Below are positions 8,574-18,300 of a DNA stretch of 64,000 nucleotides, one piece after another (the stretch's first letter is position 1; each line of letters starts with the position of its first letter). The stretch is from the NCBI RefSeq assembly GCF_001305675.1, contig NZ_CP011853.1, positions 1,426,001 through 1,490,000 on the forward strand. Direction: 5' to 3'. The stretch comes from Gordonia phthalatica (GTDB lineage: Bacteria > Actinomycetota > Actinomycetes > Mycobacteriales > Mycobacteriaceae). The translations under genes and the position numbers were made by a program. The notes beneath the pieces are model-generated. The model saw only the letters and a list, made by a program, of their open reading frames with translations, ran no database searches and was not told the origin of the DNA.

Positions 8574-10208
8574 ATGGTGATCCAACCGTCCGTCTCGGTG
8601 CTCGACATGGTCGCGGCGCTCGATACCGCCGTCGCCCGGGTTCCGCTGACTCCCGATGCGGCACTGCGGATTCGGACGGTCTCGATGGTCGACGGCGACG
8701 ACCTCGCCGCGCAACCCGATGCGATCACCGACGCGGTGCTCCTCGTCGGGGTCGACGGCGACACGATCATCCACTGGCTGCATGCGCTCGTCGAGCCCGC
8801 GCAGGTGGCGCACCGACCGATCGTGATCCTCACGAAGACCGATCCGCCGGGCATCGAGGCCGCTGCCGAGAAGGCGAGCGTCGCGGTGGTCGTCGTGGAC
8901 GGGCGGGCCCGCTGGGATCGGGTCCTCACCACGGTCCAGGGGCTGCTCGATCGCGGCGTCGTCGATGACGCGTCCGGTGCGCTGGCGCACGCCGTGGACG
9001 TCGACCTGGTGGGGCTGGTCGGACTGATCGCCCACGGGACCGGCGGCCTGGTGTCCATCGAGGACGCGACCAGTGCCCGCGTGCTGGCGTACTCGCCGTC
9101 GAAGGGGGAGGCCGACGACCTCCGCGTGCAGACGATCCTCGGGCGGGCCGGTCCGCCCGCCTACCTGGATCTGCTCCGCCAGTGGGGCGTCTTCGACGCC
9201 ATCCGGCGCGGCGGTGAGGTGGTCGACGTACCCGAACACCCCGACCACGGCATGCGGCGCCGCCTCGTCGTGGGCGTGCACTCCCGGTCGGGTCGCCACC
9301 TCGGCTCCATCTGGGTGCAGGAGGGCGTCGGGCCGCTGACCGACGACGCACCCGACGTCCTGCGCGGTGCCGCCGCGATCGCCGCACGGATCCTGACCCG
9401 CGAGATGCAGGCGCCGTCGACCGAGGGCCAACTGGTGCAGCGGTTGTTCGGCGCGCACGGCGGCATCGACGCGTCCTCGGCCGGCGCGTACCTCCGGTGG
9501 TCGGTCGACGAGCCGGTGGCCGTGGTCGCCATCGCCGCGATCGGCGGCGACGAGGCCCATCACGACGATGTGATCGCTGCGGTCGGCGGCTCGCTTCGCC
9601 TGCACGCCAGCGCGTTCGCTGCGGCAGCGCTCACCACCGTCCTCGACGGGCGCGCCTACATCCTGCTGCCTGCGACCGGTTCGGCGGCGATCATCCGGTG
9701 GACCCGCGGGCTCGTCACCCGGTTCGACGGCGATCCGATCCTCGCAGGCGCAATCCTGCGGGCGGCGGTCGTGATGCCGCTGGCCGGACTCGACGAGGTC
9801 CCCTCCGGCCGCGCCGAGGTGGATCGGGTGTTGTCCGCGACCGCGTCGGACGCCGATCCCGCACGTGTCACCACGCTCGCCGAGTCGCGGACCGCGGTGC
9901 TGCTGGGGGAGATCCTGTCCGTGCTGTCCGAACGCGACGACCTCGCCGACCCGCGACTGTCCACGCTCGTCGACTACGACGCCGCGCACGACGGCGACCT
10001 CGTGTCGTCGGTCGCCGCCTACCTCGCGGCGCACGGCAACGTTCGTGACGCCGCCCGGTCGGTCGGCATCCACGCCAACACCCTCCGCTATCGCATCGAC
10101 CGCGCCCAGCAGCTCTCGGGTCTGCGCCTGGACGACGCCGACGACCGCCTGCTCACCGAGATCGGTCTCGCCGTCCGCGGGCGCGGCGAGAGTCGTGCGA
10201 CTCGGTGA
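8574..10208 (+). CDS. PucR-family regulator of proline catabolism (PruC-like)
   Basis: A 544-residue regulator with the PucR C-terminal helix-turn-helix near residues 470-530: DAAHDGDLVSSVAAYLAAHG, then GIHANTLRYRIDRAQQL. The N-terminal part matches the PucR sensory region and the middle a GGDEF-like fold of the CdaR type. Its divergent position beside putA matches the mycobacterial arrangement in which the PucR protein PruC activates the proline dehydrogenase genes in response to proline. By analogy it should activate putA and perhaps putP. The start at 8574 has only a weak ribosome binding site; an alternative GTG follows at 8577. It converges on prpR with a 7-base gap. Confidence 0.88.
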   Translation: MVIQPSVSVLDMVAALDTAVARVPLTPDAALRIRTVSMVDGDDLAAQPDAITDAVLLVGVDGDTIIHWLHALVEPAQVAHRPIVILTKTDPPGIEAAAEKASVAVVVVDGRARWDRVLTTVQGLLDRGVVDDASGALAHAVDVDLVGLVGLIAHGTGGLVSIEDATSARVLAYSPSKGEADDLRVQTILGRAGPPAYLDLLRQWGVFDAIRRGGEVVDVPEHPDHGMRRRLVVGVHSRSGRHLGSIWVQEGVGPLTDDAPDVLRGAAAIAARILTREMQAPSTEGQLVQRLFGAHGGIDASSAGAYLRWSVDEPVAVVAIAAIGGDEAHHDDVIAAVGGSLRLHASAFAAAALTTVLDGRAYILLPATGSAAIIRWTRGLVTRFDGDPILAGAILRAAVVMPLAGLDEVPSGRAEVDRVLSATASDADPARVTTLAESRTAVLLGEILSVLSERDDLADPRLSTLVDYDAAHDGDLVSSVAAYLAAHGNVRDAARSVGIHANTLRYRIDRAQQLSGLRLDDADDRLLTEIGLAVRGRGESRATR

Positions 10209-10215
10209 GGTCGGG

Positions 10216-11619
10216 TCAGGACGGGCGGTACGGCACTGAGTCGCTGATCCGCTCGTCGATGTGGATGCCGTGACCGAGCATCGGGAAGGCGCGCTGGGAG
10301 CACTCCGGGCGGGGACAGACCTTGCATCCCGCGCCGATCGGGACCACTGTGCGCTCGTCGGTCAGGTCGATTCCCGTCGCGTAGATGAGGTCTTCGGCAT
10401 GTGCGAGGTCGCAGCCGAGTCCGATGGAGAAGTCCGACGGCGTCGACAGGTGACCGCCGGACCGATTGTCGATGGTGCGCGCCAACCAGAAGTAGCTCCG
10501 CCCGTCAGGCATCTGTGAGACCTGAGTACGGATGCGCCCGGGCGTCGCGAAGGCGTCGTGAACCACCCACAGGGGGCAGCTGCCACCCACCCGGGAGAAG
10601 TGGAAGGCTGTCGCGGACTGGCGCTTGGAGATGTTCCCTGCCTTGTCGACGCGCACGAAGATGAATGGGATTCCGCGGTCGCCCGGCCGCTGCAGCGTCG
10701 AGAGGCGATGGCAGACGGTCTCGAAGCCGACTTCGAAACGACGACTGAGCAGGTCGACATCGTAGCGGAGTTCGCGTGCGGCCGCCGCGAATTCGGTGTA
10801 CGGCAGCACGAGCGCGCCGGCGAAGTAGTTGGCGAGACCGACTCGGGCGACCGGGATCGACGCCGGGTCGAGGTCCTCCGCCGCCGCGACCAAGCGGCTG
10901 ATCTCGGCCGACTGCGAGAGCAACGCGACCTGGGTGGCGAGTTGGAAGGCGCGTTGTCCGGCCGACAGGCTGCGTGCCAGAACGACAGTCGCGGTTCCTT
11001 CGTCGTAGACGCGTTTGGGGCCGGCCGCCTGTTCCGAGGGAGCGATCTGGACACGGACCCCGAAACGGTCCTGGAGCAGCTGGGCCAACTGCAGATCGAG
11101 ACCGCCGACCGACAGCCCCGCGTCGACGAACAGCTGTTCGGCGGCCAGATCGAGTTCGGCGATGTGATTACGACGGTCGTAGAAGTAGTCGCGGACCTGT
11201 TCGAACGGGGTGAGGTTGACCTCGATCGAATCGTCACCCGAACGGGCACGGAGAGTTTCGAGTTCGGCGGAGGCGGCGGCAAGCCGTCGGTGCATTCCCA
11301 CCAGCGCGGACCCGACGCCGGGCATTCGGGAGACGAGTTCAGCGACCTCGGCGCGGCTGATCTTCTCTCCCTGCTCGAGGATCACATCGGCGAGGTCGGC
11401 GGTCAGTCGAGCGTCGCCGGATCCGGCGAAGAAGTCAGGCGGCAGGTCGAAGGTCGAGGTGATCGTCAAGAGCACCGAGACGGTGATCGGCCGCTGGTCG
11501 TTCTCGAGTTGGTTGACGTACGTGGTGCTCAGATCCAGGCGGCGTGCAAGCGCGGCCTGAGACAGCCCCAGCTCCTCGCGCAGTCGGCGGAGCCGAGGGC
11601 CCACGTAAGTCTTCGCCAT
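10216..11619 (-). CDS. prpR: RamB/PrpR-type short-chain fatty-acyl-CoA regulator
   Basis: A 467-residue regulator of the ScfR family (M. tuberculosis PrpR is 486 residues). Residues 1-70 are a Cro/CI-type helix-turn-helix (GLSQAALARRLDLSTTYVNQ). A central IrrE/DUF955-like domain follows. The C-terminal domain carries conserved cysteines (GAGCKVCPRPECSQRAFP), which in mycobacterial PrpR are linked to an iron-sulphur cluster and acyl-CoA sensing. It is divergent from the methylcitrate operon and should activate it during growth on propionate or cholesterol. The ATG at 11619 has no ribosome binding site; TACAGT at 11627-11632 lies 7 bases upstream, suggesting a leaderless mRNA. Confidence 0.93.
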   Translation of the reverse strand: MAKTYVGPRLRRLREELGLSQAALARRLDLSTTYVNQLENDQRPITVSVLLTITSTFDLPPDFFAGSGDARLTADLADVILEQGEKISRAEVAELVSRMPGVGSALVGMHRRLAAASAELETLRARSGDDSIEVNLTPFEQVRDYFYDRRNHIAELDLAAEQLFVDAGLSVGGLDLQLAQLLQDRFGVRVQIAPSEQAAGPKRVYDEGTATVVLARSLSAGQRAFQLATQVALLSQSAEISRLVAAAEDLDPASIPVARVGLANYFAGALVLPYTEFAAAARELRYDVDLLSRRFEVGFETVCHRLSTLQRPGDRGIPFIFVRVDKAGNISKRQSATAFHFSRVGGSCPLWVVHDAFATPGRIRTQVSQMPDGRSYFWLARTIDNRSGGHLSTPSDFSIGLGCDLAHAEDLIYATGIDLTDERTVVPIGAGCKVCPRPECSQRAFPMLGHGIHIDERISDSVPYRPS

Positions 11620-11738
11620 ACCCGAGACTGTAGCCGGTGCCATGTCCGCAACATTTGCAAACATCGGCGGGACTGTCCGCAAAAATACGCATTTGCCAGG
11701 GCTTTCGGTGGTCATTGTTGTCTGCGTACGGTGCAAAT
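11620..11738. promoter_or_regulatory. prpR-prpD divergent promoter with RamB/PrpR operator
   Basis: The 119-base gap holds the perfect palindrome TTTGCAAA at 11654-11661, the core of the RamB/PrpR site. TGTCCGCAA occurs twice, at 11643-11651 and 11674-11682, 31 bases apart. Further half-sites are ATTTGCC near 11691-11697 and TGCAAAT at 11732-11738, the latter touching the prpD start. Putative -10 boxes are TACAGT (11627-11632, towards prpR) and TACGGT (11727-11732, towards prpD). Confidence 0.82.
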
Positions 11739-13241
11739 ATGATCAACCACGAAGTCCGTACCCACCGCAGCGCAGAAGAATTCCCGCTCGCCGATCACCT
11801 GGCGTACAAGATCGCTCAGGTCGCCGTGGACCCGGTCGCCGTCCCCGATGACACCGCCGCCATGGTGGCCAACCGCATCATCGACAACGCTGCGGTCAGC
11901 GCCGCTTCGGTGGCACGTCGCCCCGTCACCAGTGCCCGCAGGCAGGCGCAGAGCAGGCCGCTCGACGGTGGTTCGACGGTGTTCGGCATCGAGGGCTCGT
12001 ACGCCCCGGAGTGGGCCGCCTGGGCCAACGGCGTGGCCGTCCGCGAACTGGACTTCCACGACACCTTCCTCGCCGCCGAATACTCGCACCCCGGTGACAA
12101 CATCCCGGCGCTCGTCGCAGTCGGACAACGGGTCGGAGCCAGCGGCGCCGATCTGATCCGCGGGCTCGCGACCGCTTACGAGATCCAGATAGACCTCGTG
12201 AAGGGCATGTGCCTGCACGAGCACAAGATCGACCACGTCGCGCACCTGGGGCCGTCGGTCGCCGCCGGACTGGGCACCATGCTGGGACTGGACACCGACA
12301 CCATCTACCAGGCCGTCGGTCAAGCACTGCACCTGACGACCGCCACCCGACAGTCGCGCAAGGGACTGATCTCAAGCTGGAAGGCCTATGCACCGGCGCA
12401 CGCGGGCAAGATCGCCGTCGAGGCCGTCGACCGCGCGATGCGGGGCGAGGGAGCGCCGTCGCCGATCTGGGAGGGTGAGGACGGGGTGATCGCCTGGCTC
12501 CTCGGGGGACCGGACGCGCGATACATCATTCCGCTTCCCGGTGCGGACGAGCCCAAGCGTGCGATTCTCGACAGCTACACCAAGGAGCATTCGGCCGAAT
12601 ACCAGAGCCAGGCGCCGATCGACCTCGCTCGCCGCATGCGCGAGCGGATCGGCGACCTGAGCCAGATCGAGTCGATCGTGCTGCACACCAGCCACCACAC
12701 CCACTACGTGATCGGGACCGGCTCGGGCGACCCGCAGAAGTTCGACCCGACCGCCAGCCGCGAGACGCTCGACCACTCGGTGATGTACATCTTCGCTGTC
12801 GCACTGCAAGACGGAGTGTGGGACCACGAGCGCTCGTACGCCCCGGAGCGCGCTGCTCGTCCGGACACCGTGGAGCTCTGGAAGAAGATCTCCACCGTCG
12901 AGGACCCCGAGTGGACACGTCGATACCACTCGACCGACCCCAGTGAGAAGGCCTTCGGCGCCCGTGCCGTCGTCACGCTCGCGAGCGGCGAGGTCATCGA
13001 AGATGAGCTCGCAGTCGCCGACGCGCACCCGCTGGGCGCCCGGCCGTTCGCCCGCGAACAGTACCTCGCCAAGTTCGCCCGGATGGCCGACGGCGTCGTC
13101 GACCCGGCCGAGCAGGAGCGGTTCACCGCCGCCGTGACCGGTCTCGCCGAGATCCCGGCGGGCGGTCTGGACGCGCTCAACGTCAGCGTGCTCGCCGACG
13201 TCCTCGCCTCCGCGCCCGAGACCGGAAAGGGCATCCTCTGA
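11739..13241 (+). CDS. prpD: 2-methylcitrate dehydratase (MmgE/PrpD family)
   Basis: A 500-residue PrpD that converts 2-methylcitrate to 2-methyl-cis-aconitate in the methylcitrate cycle. The signatures RELDFHDTFLAAEYSHPGDN (near residue 105) and CLHEHKIDHVAHLGPSVAAG are almost identical to mycobacterial PrpD. It is the first gene of the prpD-prpB-prpC-pyc operon. The start at 11739 matches the mycobacterial N-terminus; no ribosome binding site is seen. TACGGT lies 6 bases upstream, so translation may begin at the 5' end of the mRNA. A PrpR half-site overlaps the start, fitting direct control. Confidence 0.96.
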   Translation: MINHEVRTHRSAEEFPLADHLAYKIAQVAVDPVAVPDDTAAMVANRIIDNAAVSAASVARRPVTSARRQAQSRPLDGGSTVFGIEGSYAPEWAAWANGVAVRELDFHDTFLAAEYSHPGDNIPALVAVGQRVGASGADLIRGLATAYEIQIDLVKGMCLHEHKIDHVAHLGPSVAAGLGTMLGLDTDTIYQAVGQALHLTTATRQSRKGLISSWKAYAPAHAGKIAVEAVDRAMRGEGAPSPIWEGEDGVIAWLLGGPDARYIIPLPGADEPKRAILDSYTKEHSAEYQSQAPIDLARRMRERIGDLSQIESIVLHTSHHTHYVIGTGSGDPQKFDPTASRETLDHSVMYIFAVALQDGVWDHERSYAPERAARPDTVELWKKISTVEDPEWTRRYHSTDPSEKAFGARAVVTLASGEVIEDELAVADAHPLGARPFAREQYLAKFARMADGVVDPAEQERFTAAVTGLAEIPAGGLDALNVSVLADVLASAPETGKGIL

Positions 13242-13242
13242 C

Positions 13243-14151
13243 ATGTCGGTCTTCTCCTCGGGCGTCAGCGACGCCGAGAAACGAACCAGACTGCGCGAGG
13301 CACTGAACTCCGGCGACCTGCAACGATGGCCGGGCGCGTTCTCGCCGCTGGTGGCCAAGATGGTCGCCGACGCGGGATTCGAAGGCGTCTACGTCTCGGG
13401 CGCGGCGCTGTCGGCCGACCTGGGTCTGCCGGACATCGGTCTGACCACCCTCAGCGAGGTCGCGGCGCGCGGCGGGGCCATCGCCCGCGCCACCGATCTG
13501 CCGACGCTGATCGACGCCGACACCGGCTTCGGTGAGCCGATGAGCGCTGCCCGAACCGTGGCGACGCTCGAGGACGCGGGCCTGGCGGGATGCCATCTGG
13601 AAGACCAGGTGAACCCCAAGCGGTGCGGCCATCTCGACGGCAAGGAAGTGGTGCCGGTGCCGGACATGCTGCGTCGACTCGGCGCCGCGGTCGGCGCGCG
13701 ACGCGACGAGAACTTCGTCATCTGCGCGCGCACCGACGCTCGGGGTGTCGAAGGGCTCGACGCCGCGATCGACCGGGCGAAGGCCTACGTCGACGCGGGC
13801 GCGGATCTGATCTTCACCGAGGCGCTGGCGACCGCGGAGGAGTTCGAACGCTTCCGGCGAGAGGTCGACGCGCCACTGCTGGCGAACATGACCGAGTTCG
13901 GCAAGTCCGAACTGCTGACCGCCAGCCGGCTTCGCGACCTCGGCTACAACGCGGTGATCTACCCGGTCACCACGTTGCGGATCGCGATGGGCGCCGTCGA
14001 GGCGGGCCTGCGTGAGATCGCCGAGAAGGGGACCCAGGAGGGGCTTCTCGACGGTATGCAGCACCGGGCCCGCCTGTACGAGTTCCTTCGTTACGCCGAC
14101 TACAACGACTTCGACACCGAACTGTTCACCTACACCCGACCGGGGGCATAG
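13243..14151 (+). CDS. prpB: 2-methylisocitrate lyase
   Basis: A 302-residue member of the isocitrate lyase/PEP mutase family. The family signature KRCGH is at residues 126-130, with catalytic cysteine 128. The segments LIDADTGFGEP and EDQVNP give Mg2+ and substrate contacts. It splits 2-methylisocitrate into pyruvate and succinate, the last step of the methylcitrate cycle. Only 1 base separates it from the prpD stop, so translation is probably coupled. M. tuberculosis lacks a separate prpB in its prp locus and uses isocitrate lyase instead; this organism has the dedicated enzyme. Confidence 0.95.
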   Translation: MSVFSSGVSDAEKRTRLREALNSGDLQRWPGAFSPLVAKMVADAGFEGVYVSGAALSADLGLPDIGLTTLSEVAARGGAIARATDLPTLIDADTGFGEPMSAARTVATLEDAGLAGCHLEDQVNPKRCGHLDGKEVVPVPDMLRRLGAAVGARRDENFVICARTDARGVEGLDAAIDRAKAYVDAGADLIFTEALATAEEFERFRREVDAPLLANMTEFGKSELLTASRLRDLGYNAVIYPVTTLRIAMGAVEAGLREIAEKGTQEGLLDGMQHRARLYEFLRYADYNDFDTELFTYTRPGA

Positions 14152-14154
14152 CTC

Positions 14155-15357
14155 ATGACCGGAAACACCGCCGCACCGAACACCGCCGCAACGAATACCC
14201 CTGCACCGAAAACTGCTGCATCGTCGACCACCGGACCGAAGGCCGGCACCGACGCGATCTACAAGGGCCTGGCCGGCGTCGTGGTCGACACCACCGCGAT
14301 CTCCAAGGTGGTGCCCGAGACCAACACGCTGACCTACCGGGGATACCCCGTGCCCGAACTCGCCGAGAAGTGCTCGATGGAGCAGGTGGCGTATCTGCTC
14401 TGGCACGGAGAACTGCCCAACGATCTGCAGTTGGAGCAGTTCTCGCAACGGGAGCGAGCCGCGCGACGGCTGGACCGGTCGGCGCAGAGCGTCCTGGCCC
14501 GCACGCCGGAGACCTGCCACCCAATGGACGTCGTCAGGACGATGATCAGCTACCTCGGCACCGAGGACCCGGACGAGGACCTCTCCACGACCGAGCTTCT
14601 GCTGGCGAAGTCGCAGCGCATGTTCGCGGTCCTGCCGACAATCGTCGCGGCAGACCTGCGCCGTCGCCGCGGGCTCGAACCGATCGCTCCGCACCACGGT
14701 CTCGGCTACGCGGAGAACTTCTTGTACATGTGCTTCGGCGAAGTGCCCGACGAAGTGATCGTTCGAGCCTTTGCGAAGTCGATGGTGCTGTACGCCGAGC
14801 ACAGCTTCAACGCGTCGACCTTCGCCGCCCGCGTCGTGACGTCGACGGGATCGGACATCTACAGTGCCGTCACCGCTGCGATCGGTGCGTTGAAGGGACC
14901 GCTGCATGGCGGCGCCAACGAGGCCGTCATGCACGACATGATCGAGATCGATCGTCCAGAGCGGGCGCGTGGCTGGCTCGAGGAGAAGCTCACCGCCAAG
15001 GAGAAGGTGATGGGCTTCGGTCATCGCGTCTACAAGCGCGGCGACTCGCGCGTGCCGACCATGTATCAGGCGCTGCGGGAGGTGTCCGAACACCTCGGTG
15101 AGACCAAATGGCTGAAGATCTACGCCGAGCTCGAAGACGAGATGGCGTCCCGCACCGGAATTCGCCCGAATCTCGACTTCCCGACCGGTCCGGCCTACTA
15201 CCTGATGGGCTTCGACATCCCGATGTTCACCCCGCTGTTCGTCATGAGCCGGGTCACGGGGTGGACGGCGCACATCATCGAGCAGACCGAGTCCAACGCC
15301 CTGATCCGTCCGCTGTCCGCCTATTCGGGCCCGCAGCAGCGGTCGGTGCCGGCATGA
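14155..15357 (+). CDS. prpC: 2-methylcitrate synthase
   Basis: A 400-residue citrate-synthase-family enzyme that condenses propionyl-CoA with oxaloacetate. Active-site segments are HSFNASTFAARV, GPLHGGANEAV, MGFGHRVYK and LDFPTGPAYYLMG, which include the family's catalytic histidines and aspartate. The N-terminal 25 residues are an Ala/Thr/Pro-rich tail absent from typical members. It begins 3 bases after the prpB stop and overlaps pyruvate carboxylase by ATGA. The operon context separates it from ordinary citrate synthase. Confidence 0.94.
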   Translation: MTGNTAAPNTAATNTPAPKTAASSTTGPKAGTDAIYKGLAGVVVDTTAISKVVPETNTLTYRGYPVPELAEKCSMEQVAYLLWHGELPNDLQLEQFSQRERAARRLDRSAQSVLARTPETCHPMDVVRTMISYLGTEDPDEDLSTTELLLAKSQRMFAVLPTIVAADLRRRRGLEPIAPHHGLGYAENFLYMCFGEVPDEVIVRAFAKSMVLYAEHSFNASTFAARVVTSTGSDIYSAVTAAIGALKGPLHGGANEAVMHDMIEIDRPERARGWLEEKLTAKEKVMGFGHRVYKRGDSRVPTMYQALREVSEHLGETKWLKIYAELEDEMASRTGIRPNLDFPTGPAYYLMGFDIPMFTPLFVMSRVTGWTAHIIEQTESNALIRPLSAYSGPQQRSVPA

Positions 15358-18300
15358 GCGGCGTAGCGAAGATCCTCGTCGCCAACCGGGGGGAGATCGC
15401 GGTCCGCGCCTTCCGCGCGGCCCGTGACCTCGGAATCGGCACCGTGGCCGTGTACCCGCACGAGGACCGCGGCAGCATTCACCGCTTCAAAGCCGACGAG
15501 TCGTACCAGATCGGCACGCCCGGACATCCGGTCAAGGCGTACCTGTCGGTCGAGGAGATGATCGGCGCCGCTCTCCGGTCGGGCGCCGACGCGGTCTATC
15601 CGGGATACGGCTTCCTGTCCGAGAACGCGGGGCTGGCTCGGGCGTGCGCCGAGAACGGTGTGACGTTCATCGGTCCGGCCGCCTCGGTCCTCGACCTGAC
15701 CGGCGACAAGAAGCGCTCGGTGCAGGCGGCTCGTGAAGCGGGCCTGCCGGTTCTCGCGGGCTCGGCGCCGTCGTCGGATCCCGACGAGCTCGTCGAGGCC
15801 GCCGCAAACATGACCTTTCCGGTCTTCGTCAAGGCGATCGCGGGCGGCGGCGGCCGCGGAATGCGTCGCGTGGAACGCATCGGGGATCTCGCCGACGCGG
15901 TGACCTCCGCGAGCCGCGAAGCCCAGACGGCCTTCGGCGATCCGACCGTGTTCCTGGAGCAGGCCGTTGTGGAGCCGCGACACATCGAGGTGCAGATCTT
16001 GGCGGACACCCACGGCGACGTGGTCCATCTGTACGAGCGGGACTGCAGTCTGCAGCGGCGTCATCAGAAGGTCGTCGAGATCGCGCCGGCCGTCGGTCTG
16101 GATTCCGCTGTGCGCGAGCGGATCTGCCGCGACGCCGTCGCTTTCGCACAGCAGATCGGCTACGCCTGTGCGGGTACCGTCGAGTTCCTGCTCGATCAGC
16201 GCGGGCAGCACTTCTTCATCGAGATGAATCCGCGCATCCAGGTCGAGCACACGGTGACCGAAGAGGTCGTCGATGTGGACCTGGTGTCGGCGCAGCTGCA
16301 GATCGCCGGTGGCGCATCGCTCGCCGATCTCGGCCTGAGCCAGGAGACGATCACCGTGCACGGCGCCGCGATGCAGTGCCGCATCACCACCGAGGATCCG
16401 GCCGACGGGTTCCGGCCTCAGACCGGCCGAGTGCGCGACTACCGGGCGCCGGGCGGAGCGGGCGTCCGGCTCGACGGCGCCGCGGCGCTGGGCAGCGAGG
16501 TGACCGGTCACTTCGACTCGATGCTGGTGAAGCTGACCTGTCGCGGGCGGGACTTCCCGACCGCGGCGGCCCGGGCACGCCGCGCGCTGGGGGAGTTCTC
16601 GATCCGCGGTGTCACGACGAACATCGGCTTCCTGCGTGCGGTCCTGGAGAACGAGGAATTCCTGGCAGGCGGGACGACGACGTCGTTCATCCAAACGCAT
16701 CCCGAGCTGCTCGACGGGCACATCCAGGGAGACGATGTCGGCAAGCTGCTGCACTACCTGGCCGACGTGACGGTGAATCGGCCGCACGGCGACGCACCGA
16801 CGTCGGTCAGGCCGACCTCGAAGCTGCCCGCAGTTCCTACGAGTCGACTGGCCCGGCCGCCCGCCGGCTCGCGTCAGCAACTGCTGGAGCTGGGACCGGA
16901 GGGGTTCGCTCGGGCACTGCGGAACCAGAAGGCGGTGGCGATCACCGACACCACGTTCCGTGACGCCCATCAGTCGCTGCTCGCGACCCGACTGCGCACC
17001 AGTGCGCTCGACGCGGTGTCTCGTCACGTCGCGGCACTCACTCCGCAACTGTGGTCCGTCGAATGCTGGGGAGGTGCGACCTACGACGTCGCACTCCGGT
17101 TCCTGCGTGAGGACCCGTGGCAGCGGCTGGAGAAGCTCCGCGAGGGCATGCCGAACATCTGTCTGCAGATGCTGCTGCGTGGCGCCAACACCGTCGGGTA
17201 CACGCCCTATCCGGACGACGTCTGTCGCGGATTCGTCGCCGAGGCCGCCGCGACGGGTGTGGACGTCTTCCGCATCTTCGACGCCCTCAACAGCGTCGAC
17301 GCGATGCGGCCGGCGATCGACGCGGTCCGGGAGACGGGAACCGCGGTCGCCCAGGTGGCGATGAGCTACAGCGGAGACCTCTCGGATCCGCGGGAGGATC
17401 TGTACACGCTCGACTACTACCTGAGCCTCGCGCAGCGGATCGTCGATGCGGGCGCGCATGTGCTGGCGATCAAGGACATGGCCGGACTGCTGCGTCCACG
17501 GGCCGCGACGGCCCTGGTCGGGGCGTTGCGCCGAGAGTTCGATCTGCCGATCCACGTGCACACCCACGACACCGCGGGCGGACAGGTGGCGACCTACCTG
17601 GCGGCGATCGCCGCGGGCGCCGACGCCGTCGACGCCGCGAGCGCGCCGCTGTCGGGCACGACGAGCCAGCCGTCACTGTCGGCGGTGGTGGCGGCATTGG
17701 AGAACGGCGAACAGGACACCGGGCTGGACTTGGGTGCCGTGTGTTCGCTGGAACCGTACTGGGAGGCCGTGCGCCGGGTGTACGCCCCCTTCGAATCGGG
17801 AGTCGGCGCTGCGACCGGCCGTGTCTACGAGCACGAGATCCCCGGCGGACAGCTGTCGAACCTGCGCCAGCAGGCGATCTCGCTCGGCGTCGGGCATCGG
17901 TTCGAGGAGGTCGAGCAGGCCTACGCGGACGCGGACCGGCTGCTCGGGCGGCCGATCAAGGTGACCCCGTCATCGAAGGTCGTCGGCGATCTGGCACTGT
18001 CTCTGGTCGCTCAGCAGATCAGCGCCGAGGACTTCGCCGCCGATCCGTCGGCGCACGATGTGCCCGACTCGGTCATCGGGTTCCTGTCCGGCGACCTCGG
18101 AGTTCCGGCGGCGGGCTGGCCGGAGCCGCTACGCACCAAGGTCCTCGGGGGACGATCGCGCACCGCGCCGAGCGCTGATCTCGCGGCGGAGGACCAGGCG
18201 GTGCTGCGCCGCCCGGGACCACAGCGGCGTCGGGCGCTCGACCGGCTGCTGTTCCCCGGGCCTGCGGAGGATTTCACCGACCACCGCGCGCGCTTCGGCG

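Noticed and set aside
4871..8968. 1365-codon plus-strand open frame opposite putA
   Set aside because: It is an antisense shadow in GC-rich DNA; its residues (G, R, V, D repeats) match no family, and putA on the other strand is unmistakable.
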